Of a stretch of 58,143 nt of DNA, positions 51,950 to 58,143 are shown piece by piece. The position numbers and the translations under genes were made by a program. Where the stretch lies: contig CAHJWN010000017.1 of NCBI GenBank assembly GCA_903642265.1, positions 1 to 58,143 of the forward strand, read 5' to 3'. The notes under the pieces were generated by a model. That model saw nothing but the letters and a program-made list of their open reading frames with translations. It was not told where the DNA came from and searched no databases. Source of the stretch: Acidobacteriaceae bacterium. GTDB lineage: Bacteria > Acidobacteriota > Terriglobia > Terriglobales > Acidobacteriaceae. Numbering within the stretch: position 1 is the stretch's first letter; each line of letters begins with the position of its first letter.

Positions 51950-52993
51950 CTATCGTGCCGGTGCGGGTTCAAGGGTATGCAGCGCTTCCTGCGCCGGCAC
52001 GTACGCTGACGCGATTGACAGCGCGTCCCTGAATTCCTGGCGCGCCGCAGTGGGGTTGGCAGACGCTAACAAGAGCCTTCCAAGCTGGACATGCACCTTT
52101 GCTGCAGGGGCGCTGTCGGATTTTACTCCCGACGCAAGGTAGGAAATAAGCAGCTGTTGGGCGAGCTGCGGCAGTATCGTTGCGTCGGTGAGGATGCTTG
52201 CAGAATCCACGACAGCGCCATCTTTGGCCCGATCGAGGCGGATCGCCGCCTGGATGGCCGCGGCGCACTGGGCGTTTTTCTTCTGGCGCTGGTAAAAGGC
52301 CGCGAGATCGTTGTAGGAATCGGGAGAAGGTTGTGCCTCCACTGCCTTCATAAACTCGGCTTCTGCCGTACCTGCATCGCCTTTTTTTTCGGCAATGAAG
52401 GCAAGCAGCCGGTGGGCGCGTGTCGGAGAGACCGCCATGATGCGCGCAGAAAGTTCCTGGGCTTTATCAAGACCGCCGCCAACGATGGCTGGTGCACTGA
52501 CGTAAAACTCGCCAAGATCGCTTAATGCGGGCGCATTTGCAGGGTTGATGGCCACTGCGTGCTCGAATGCGGCGACGACCTTTCTGGCGGTTCGGAAGGC
52601 GTTGATCGGATTCGCACGTGACGCTCTTAGGCCGTAGGCGCGGCCAAGCCAGAGCGAGTTATTGCTGTCGGCAGGGGCGTCAGCAACCGCTGCTTCACAC
52701 TCCGGGATAGCCGAATCGGCCAGCTCGATTGAGTAGAAGGCACGGCAAAGGAGCTGGTGCGCCACGGCGTCATGGGGCTCCGCGGCGAGCCGAGCGCGCA
52801 GGATGGCGGTGGCATCATCAATGCGGCCCTGGTTCAAAGCAGAGAGCGCCTGGCCATGGGTCTGAATTTGGTCTTGTGGAGTATGCTGCGCAGGCTTCGG
52901 GACACTCGCACCCCGGCTGGCCATGGCTGCAGAGTCAAAAACAAGCAAAGCCGTCAGGATCAGAAGCGCCCGCAAATTGCCGATCAGACTCAT
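51950..52993 (-). CDS. Exported TPR-repeat protein in the efflux unit
   Basis: A 347-residue protein with a signal peptide and several TPR-like repeats (SALNQGRIDDATAILRARLAAEP, KAQELSARIMAVSP, GDAGTAEAEFMKAVEAQPSP). It lies between the adaptor (four-base overlap at its start) and the TolC gene, so it probably works in the periplasm with that system. Its role there is unknown. Confidence 0.82.
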   Translation of the reverse strand: MSLIGNLRALLILTALLVFDSAAMASRGASVPKPAQHTPQDQIQTHGQALSALNQGRIDDATAILRARLAAEPHDAVAHQLLCRAFYSIELADSAIPECEAAVADAPADSNNSLWLGRAYGLRASRANPINAFRTARKVVAAFEHAVAINPANAPALSDLGEFYVSAPAIVGGGLDKAQELSARIMAVSPTRAHRLLAFIAEKKGDAGTAEAEFMKAVEAQPSPDSYNDLAAFYQRQKKNAQCAAAIQAAIRLDRAKDGAVVDSASILTDATILPQLAQQLLISYLASGVKSDSAPAAKVHVQLGRLLLASANPTAARQEFRDALSIASAYVPAQEALHTLEPAPAR

Positions 52994-54231
52994 TCCGCTA
53001 ATTTGACCAACATGCCGTTTGTGAGGTCACGATTGCTGGTCGCGCTGAGCGCAACGACATCCTTATCGCTCAGCCCAGAGATTATCTCAACGCGAGTCAG
53101 GTTAATGGCGTCAACCTGTACGGCGGTGCGAACCAGCTTGTTGTTGATGACCCGATACACATAATTCTGCGGCCCGTTCGTGTGCAGGGCTTCACGTGGA
53201 ACGCTTAACACATTGTTGTGCTGTGACGTGATCACCGTCACCGTAACGTTCGTATTCGGCAGCAGGTCGCCTCGCGCGTCATCCACCGTAATAAGGCATT
53301 CGCCAACGTTTCGAGTGCCGTAGGTGATGACGGTCGTTGGCACCTGCTCGATATGACCGTGCCACGTCTTCAACGGCTTTGCGTCCCAGACAATCTTGAC
53401 TGGTTGCCCTACCGCAAGTTTGCCGATCTCCGGTTCGTCAAAGTACGCGCGAATCTGGATCTGGTTCAGATCAGCGATGTCCATAAGGTCTTCGCCGGAC
53501 GGGACATAATCGTATTCGGCAACAGGAACGGAGTAAACAGTGCCCGCTATCGGAGACCGTATGTTTGCGCCGGCGTAGCTGCGTTGTGCAGCCGCCTGGT
53601 CTGCCTGCGCATTGGCAAGCTGCTGCTTTGCACGGTCCACTTCAGCCGGACTGAAGCGGCCTTTGCTGCGTGCGGTCATACCTTCAAGCGTACTGTTCGC
53701 AGCATCAAGCCGTTGCTGCGCAGCAGCGACCTCACCCGCCGAGGCTGCACCCTTCAGATGCAGCTGCTTCAATGCTTCCAGATCGCTCGCAGCCTGCTGC
53801 TGCTGGACTTTGGCGTGCGCCATATCGTTGTTCATGGCGAGGCGTTCTTCCTGCGAGCCGTTTTGCTCGGTCGACGAAAGTCCCACCTTGGCTGTACTGA
53901 TCGAAAGCTTTGAGCTCGCTAGCCGCGCCCTGATCTCCGAATCGTCCATCTGTATGAGCAGCTGCCCTTCGGTAACCTTCTGGCCCACGCCAACGTATAG
54001 CTTCTGCACGACTCCTGGAAAAGCGGCGTGCGCCTGGTACTCGTGCACTGGTTCAACCTTGCCGTTTGTCGAAGTTGAACTGTCGAGGTTCTGATAGCTG
54101 GCGTTTGCGGTGCGAATAACAACGCGCTCGCGTGTAACCGAACGGACCACCAAGATGACGGCTACGACCGCAACAGCAAATATTGCCCAAAGGACGTACG
54201 GATTGCGTCGGGATCGTTCTGTTGGCGGCAT
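52990..54231 (-). CDS. HlyD/RND-type membrane fusion adaptor
   Basis: A 413-residue periplasmic adaptor: N-terminal membrane segment (YVLWAIFAVAVVAVILVV), lipoyl half-motif (FPGVVQKLYVGVGQKVTEGQLL), a coiled coil (about residues 105-220), second lipoyl half (NIRSPIAGTVYSVPV), beta-barrel, and a C-terminal domain. It links an inner-membrane pump to TolC. No ABC, RND or MFS pump gene is adjacent. First gene of the unit that reads on to TPR, TolC and perhaps hpnJ. Confidence 0.9.
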   Translation of the reverse strand: MPPTERSRRNPYVLWAIFAVAVVAVILVVRSVTRERVVIRTANASYQNLDSSTSTNGKVEPVHEYQAHAAFPGVVQKLYVGVGQKVTEGQLLIQMDDSEIRARLASSKLSISTAKVGLSSTEQNGSQEERLAMNNDMAHAKVQQQQAASDLEALKQLHLKGAASAGEVAAAQQRLDAANSTLEGMTARSKGRFSPAEVDRAKQQLANAQADQAAAQRSYAGANIRSPIAGTVYSVPVAEYDYVPSGEDLMDIADLNQIQIRAYFDEPEIGKLAVGQPVKIVWDAKPLKTWHGHIEQVPTTVITYGTRNVGECLITVDDARGDLLPNTNVTVTVITSQHNNVLSVPREALHTNGPQNYVYRVINNKLVRTAVQVDAINLTRVEIISGLSDKDVVALSATSNRDLTNGMLVKLAE

Positions 54232-54315
54232 CGTCAGGAAAACTCAGTATATAAGACGCTCAGGTGTGCTCAACGAAGCAGGTTTTTTGCTGGCGCTGGT
54301 TGCGCGCCGCGGCTT

Positions 54316-56178
54316 CTACTTCACGAGAGCTTGTGCCGGGAGCTGAAGATCGCAGAGTTCAAGCTCAACGCCGCCATACTGGGCGCTGCTGTTCTTGCGG
54401 ACTTTATAGGCAAGGTCAATGCGGGATCCCTGGTCAAGCGACAGGTCTTCGCACCGCACACGCCAGTCGATCGTGCGTGTCCAGCCAAGCGCGCTGATCG
54501 AAGTCGCGCCGGACCGATCGAGCTGGAGACAAATGTGTTTTTCCTTGATAACGCGCGGGGCGGAGCAAAGCAGAACGTCGCGGCTGATAAAGATCGGGTC
54601 GGTGTGCCCGTTGCCAAATGGAGCGCACCGTTCCAGCCACTCGTAGAGGCTATCCGTAACCTCGGCGATCGGCAGCTCGAGGTCGCAGTCCAGGCGCGGC
54701 GTCAGGAGCGGTGCCGTAAGAAAGCCGGCGGAGTAGGCCTGCATCCGTTCGCGAAGGCGCTCTAACTGGTCAGAGGGCAGTGAGAAGCCAACGGCGTGTG
54801 CATGCCCCCCAAAGCGCGTGAAGACGGGATCGGAAGAATGCCCGCCATGAACGGCAGTCAGCGCGTCAAGCAGATGGAAGCCTTCAATCGATCGACCCGA
54901 TCCGTGCGCCTGGCTCACTCCTGACGGAAGGACCTCATGCGTAAGAACCAGCGCAGGGCGCGCGGTTCGGTCAATGACCCGTGACGCTAGGATCCCGATT
55001 ATTCCGCGATGCCAGGCCGGATCGTCGAGGATCATAACCTCGGCAGGGTACGCGCCCGTAGTCGCCTTCAGGGCGGCAAGTTGTGTCTCGATCGCTTCAA
55101 GCGCCTGTGCCTCTGTCGCACGGCGATCGTTGTTAAGGGTGTCGAGCTTGGTTGCAAGCTCCTGCGCGACTTGCGGGTCGCGCGTCAAGAACAGCTCGAC
55201 CACATCGCTTGCAATGTCCATGCGACCAGCGGCGTTGATACGCGGTGCCAGACGGAACCCGATCTCGGTTGCCGAAGGTGCTCTGTCAAGCGGTATCTGC
55301 GCCACCTGCATCAGTGCTCGCAGTCCAGGCTGAACCGGGTTACGAAGTTCGCGAAGTCCAAGCGACGCGATGACGCGGTTCTCGCCCACGAGCGGTACGG
55401 AATCGGCAATCGTGGCGATGGCAACCAGCTTGAGAAACGATGGCACGATCAACGACTTCAGCCGGGTGCGTTCCGCTTCCGTGACCGCAGCGGCAGCAAG
55501 CAGGGCATGCGCAAGCTTGAATGCGACAGCCGCTCCGCAAAGTGACTTGAAGGGATACGGGCAACCCTCCTGCGCGGGGTTGATTACGGCAAGCGCTTCG
55601 GGGATGCCGGCAATCTCGTCTGGGAGGTGATGATCGGTGACAATAAGATCGAGCCCGAGCGCCATCGCTTCATCTGCGGCGGCGAAGGCACGAATGCCCG
55701 TATCGACGCTGATCACGAGCCGAATGCCTGCAAGCGCGGCATCGCCCAGCACAGCAGTCTGCATGCCGTAGCCTTCGCGAATGCGATGCGGAACGTGATA
55801 CCTGACTTGTGCAGGCACTTCTTTCGACGCGATGCGCTCAATTGCAGTCTTCAGCAGCACGGTCGCAGTGGTGCCGTCGACGTCATAGTCGCCGTAGATC
55901 AGGATGGGCTCCGACGCGGCCACCGCTTGCTGAATCCGGGCAACTGCTTCCTTCATCCCCCGCAGCAGCATCGGGTCGTGCAGGTCGTCGAGCGTTGGAT
56001 TGAAGAAGGTGTTGGCGGCTGCGGTAGTCCCAATCTTGCGGGAGACAAGGAGCTGGGCAATCGGCAGCGGACAGCCGAGGTCTTCTGCAAGCGATGACGC
56101 CAGGTCGGAGTCCGCCGGACGGGAGGTCCACTGTCGTTTCGGTGGAGTTGCGGTTACTTCCACACTCGATTGAGCCAC
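54316..56178 (-). CDS. recJ: Single-stranded-DNA-specific exonuclease RecJ
   Basis: A 620-residue RecJ: DHH domain with YGDYDVDGTTATVLL (95-109), VVTDHHLPDE and FKLAHALL; DHHA1 domain and C-terminal OB-like region with the GGHAHAVGFSL motif. Role: 5'-3' degradation of single-stranded DNA in recombination and mismatch repair. The gene for an unknown 155-residue protein lies just upstream (5 bases). Confidence 0.95.
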   Translation of the reverse strand: MAQSSVEVTATPPKRQWTSRPADSDLASSLAEDLGCPLPIAQLLVSRKIGTTAAANTFFNPTLDDLHDPMLLRGMKEAVARIQQAVAASEPILIYGDYDVDGTTATVLLKTAIERIASKEVPAQVRYHVPHRIREGYGMQTAVLGDAALAGIRLVISVDTGIRAFAAADEAMALGLDLIVTDHHLPDEIAGIPEALAVINPAQEGCPYPFKSLCGAAVAFKLAHALLAAAAVTEAERTRLKSLIVPSFLKLVAIATIADSVPLVGENRVIASLGLRELRNPVQPGLRALMQVAQIPLDRAPSATEIGFRLAPRINAAGRMDIASDVVELFLTRDPQVAQELATKLDTLNNDRRATEAQALEAIETQLAALKATTGAYPAEVMILDDPAWHRGIIGILASRVIDRTARPALVLTHEVLPSGVSQAHGSGRSIEGFHLLDALTAVHGGHSSDPVFTRFGGHAHAVGFSLPSDQLERLRERMQAYSAGFLTAPLLTPRLDCDLELPIAEVTDSLYEWLERCAPFGNGHTDPIFISRDVLLCSAPRVIKEKHICLQLDRSGATSISALGWTRTIDWRVRCEDLSLDQGSRIDLAYKVRKNSSAQYGGVELELCDLQLPAQALVK

Positions 56179-56183
56179 GCCGG

Positions 56184-56651
56184 TTAGTCGTCGCCTTCGT
56201 GATCATCAACCACGATGCCGCCAAGCTCGGTCACGGTTTCAAGCAGCTCCTGGAACCTCTCGTACCACTCGGTGGAGGTCTCAAAGAGAAACATCACACC
56301 CTGGTGAGCAAAGCCGAGCTGGAGATATCCAAGCTTTCCAACGTGCTTCACCAGCGACTGCGCGTCGTCAAACTCCTGGCCATCGTCCTCCGGGTAGTTT
56401 TGGTCGCGAAGCTGTTCAAGCAGGATGGCGATATCGGACTTCTCAAGCACAACCTCGCTCATCGTAACGAAGGGGGAACTGGCAGCCTTCGCGTGTTCCA
56501 CGAACGTCTTCCACGCGTCGATATCGTCCTCTTCGAACAGGACAGTAGGCACTTCTTCTGTAACGTAGCCATTCAGGCGCCGCATGCCGTGGCCGGCAAT
56601 ATAGGCGATCATGTCATCTTTGAGCGATATGAGATTGTCAGGTTGCATCAA
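56184..56651 (-). CDS. Small acidic protein of unknown function
   Basis: A 155-residue acidic protein (MQPDNLISLKDDMIAYIAGHG... with EEDDIDAWKTFVEHA and GYLQLGFAHQGVMFLFETSTEW). No transmembrane segment or motif that I recognise. It is five bases upstream of recJ, so the two are probably cotranscribed. An in-frame second Met is the likelier start. Confidence 0.75.
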   Translation of the reverse strand: MMQPDNLISLKDDMIAYIAGHGMRRLNGYVTEEVPTVLFEEDDIDAWKTFVEHAKAASSPFVTMSEVVLEKSDIAILLEQLRDQNYPEDDGQEFDDAQSLVKHVGKLGYLQLGFAHQGVMFLFETSTEWYERFQELLETVTELGGIVVDDHEGDD

Positions 56652-56763
56652 GTCGCTATTGTCGCAGACTAGCCCGGGTCGCGCATAGGGAATGCTCCCC
56701 CGTTCTGGGGAATGCGGGCGGCTGCCAGCGTGCTCAACACATGATGTATCCTAACCAAAAGCG

Positions 56764-57042
56764 ATGATTTTTTCTAAAGATTATGTAGGGTATCTGGCCC
56801 GCCAGACGGTTAAGCATTTGGTCGATCAGAAGATGATCGGATCACAAAAGCCTTTGGTCCTGAACGAGCGGGTGGGGGTGGCTATGGTCGAAGAGCTCTC
56901 GCTCGAAGACCGCATCAACGACGAAGTCCGCGTCATCCTCGAAGCCTTTCAGGACGACATGCGGAAGACCGGCGCGAGCTATCCGGAGATGTTCAAGAAG
57001 GTCAAGAACGAACTCGCCCGCAAGTACAAGGCGGTGCTATGA
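56764..57042 (+). CDS. DUF507 family protein, first of a pair
   Basis: A 92-residue helical protein of the DUF507 family (IFSKDYVGYLARQTVKHLV, LSLEDRINDEVRVIL, ELARKYKAVL). Many DUF507 proteins are about 180 residues; here the family appears as two genes of about 90 residues, overlapping by four bases. Function unknown. Confidence 0.8.
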   Translation: MIFSKDYVGYLARQTVKHLVDQKMIGSQKPLVLNERVGVAMVEELSLEDRINDEVRVILEAFQDDMRKTGASYPEMFKKVKNELARKYKAVL

Positions 57043-57314
57043 GGATCTCTCGCGACAAGCTGAACAAACTCGCCCACACCGTTGCCGATACGCTCGCCGA
57101 GATCCCTGAGTGCGACTTCCTCGAAGATCGCAACACCATCCGGCAGGAGGCGCGTAAGGCGCTGGAAAAGCTCCTGATGGATGAAACCAAGCTTGACGCG
57201 GCAGCGCGTTTGAAGATCGCTTCGCAGCGAAAGATCATCGTCGAAGGCTCGCAGGAATGGGACATCCTCTACCGCAAGTATTACAACGATGAAGTGAAGA
57301 AGCTGGGAATTTAG
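57039..57314 (+). CDS. DUF507 family protein, second of a pair
   Basis: A 91-residue protein resembling its upstream partner in start and end (MRISRDKLNKLAHTVADTL, IIVEGSQEWDILYRKYYNDEV). Overlaps that gene by ATGA. The two likely form a heteromer. Function unknown. Confidence 0.8.
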   Translation: MRISRDKLNKLAHTVADTLAEIPECDFLEDRNTIRQEARKALEKLLMDETKLDAAARLKIASQRKIIVEGSQEWDILYRKYYNDEVKKLGI

Positions 57315-57509
57315 TAATCTCAGCACCGCTACAAACTCTGATCATAGGTCATCCTTCTGCTCCGGACGATTTATCCGTTTGCTGGGAAGGCCTATCGCAT
57401 GCCGTCCTCCTGGGCACAGCAAAGAAACCCCGCATTCGTCCTCGGCCCTTTCTCAAACCTTCATTCAAAGCGCTTTCCCTGATACACTTGGTTCATCGCG
57501 AGCGACGCT

Positions 57510-57586
<77 letters not shown>

Positions 57587-57702
57587 AATATTATTCAGCC
57601 TGAGTCGCTCATCGAACAGCCCCAGCTTCTTTCCGGTAGTACGGTTCATCGTAAGCGACTCGCAGATGACCCTTGGTCGTCCCTTTCGTGGGGGACAAGA
57701 TC

Positions 57703-58062
57703 ATGCCATCGATTCTCGTAATCGGAACTGTTCTTCCGTTACTTGCCACGCGAGCAATGGTGCTGTCGACGACCGATGCAGACATCGTCGAGACCCATCT
57801 GAAGGAGCTTGAAAGCGTGCCAAGGTCCGCTGCCTTCGATCTTGTCTTCCTGTGCCACTCTCTCGAAGGCGATCAGCGCCATTTCGCCGCCAGGTGGGTT
57901 CGCAATGTCTGGCCAGACTCCTGCCTCATCCAGGTAAAAGGTATGTGGGAAACCAATTTAATCGTGCCGGGCTACGCCGACGCCGCAGTCCCATGCGACC
58001 CAAGGCTGATGGTCTGCATGACGCGTCGCCTGCTGGACAGCCTGCCCGCGCAGGTAAGCTGA
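57703..58062 (+). CDS. Degenerate receiver-like protein
   Basis: A 119-residue protein, started at MPSILVIG with a GGGGGA site upstream. Secondary-structure pattern resembles a response-regulator receiver (SILVIGTVLPLLATRAMVL, then FDLVFLCHSLEGDQ, then LIQVKGM). At the usual phospho-Asp position (as in DLVLLD) it has Cys-His, and the N-terminal acidic pair is missing, so it should not be phosphorylated normally. Such degenerate receivers are common in Acidobacteria. The remaining bases to the window end (58063-58143) show nothing. Confidence 0.65.
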   Translation: MPSILVIGTVLPLLATRAMVLSTTDADIVETHLKELESVPRSAAFDLVFLCHSLEGDQRHFAARWVRNVWPDSCLIQVKGMWETNLIVPGYADAAVPCDPRLMVCMTRRLLDSLPAQVS

Positions 58063-58143
58063 CGAGCTTCTTACTCCCAATCTGCATTTCATTTTCAGCA
58101 TCGTGTCTACTCATCGGCATGCGGATGTTGCAACACATGCAGG

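Overview
The window (58,143 bases, high GC) reads as a chromosomal stretch of an acidobacterium, most likely from the Terriglobia/Acidobacteriaceae group. This is an inference from gene content: a partial hopanoid locus (hpnC-hpnD-hpnE and hpnJ), a futalosine-route menaquinone gene (mqnD), a DUF1800/DUF1501 pair, many secreted Ig-like or beta-propeller lipoproteins, a K+-independent membrane pyrophosphatase and a small degenerate receiver protein. I see no phage, transposase, integrase or CRISPR array, and no rRNA. Four tRNA genes (Gly-GCC, Cys-GCA, Lys-CUU, Glu-CUC) are present, all with encoded CCA.

Layout. 74-7831: secreted glutaminase-A-like protein, a NUDIX/SRAP pair on the minus strand, and a DUF1800 lipoprotein followed by a Tat-exported DUF1501 protein. 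7845-14479 (minus strand): an eight-gene cassette that is the highlight of the window. In transcription order it encodes a membrane serine protease, a ubiquitin-like beta-grasp protein, an E1-like ThiF enzyme, a JAMM isopeptidase with a membrane anchor, a multi-pass FHA protein, a prokaryotic RING finger fused to a TM2 membrane domain, a GYF_2 membrane protein and an E2 (UBC-fold) enzyme with an intact HPN motif and cysteine. The intergenic spacer to hppA holds a candidate promoter for each direction and a 14-bp direct repeat. 14726-23805: hppA, a TIM-barrel protein, an alpha/beta hydrolase, a YVTN propeller lipoprotein, a crotonase, a lumazine synthase with an unusual N-terminal VOC-like domain, and nusB. 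24146-32342: a large lipoprotein, purC, cvpA, a Fis-type regulator, a secretin and a PAS histidine kinase. 32597-43063: tRNAs, a glycine-zipper lipoprotein, a TonB-dependent receptor, mqnD, bioY, an ftsB-like gene, a flavin reductase and an MlaF/MlaE-type lipid transporter pair. 43182-50500: alcohol dehydrogenase-hpnC-hpnD-hpnE coupled by 4-base overlaps, a C-rich spacer with repeats, a pair of tiny EamA/SMR-like membrane proteins and hpnJ on the other strand. 50543-58062: adaptor-TPR-TolC export genes directly upstream of hpnJ, recJ, two half-size DUF507 proteins, tRNA-Glu and a degenerate receiver.

How the cassette may work (inference). All classes of a eukaryote-like conjugation pathway are present: modifier, E1, E2, a RING E3 candidate and a deconjugating JAMM enzyme. 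Most members are tied to the membrane. The E2, RING and JAMM proteins all carry proline-rich segments, and the cassette also encodes a GYF_2 domain, a family that binds proline-rich peptides, so that protein could be the scaffold. The FHA domain suggests a link to Ser/Thr phosphorylation, and the protease and the FHA protein share a short N-terminal motif (VSLDD). Ubl/E1/E2/JAB operons, and prokaryotic RING fingers near them, are known to me from comparative genomics, and some related systems have anti-phage roles. I do not know of an experimental description of this membrane-bound FHA/GYF/RING/protease architecture.
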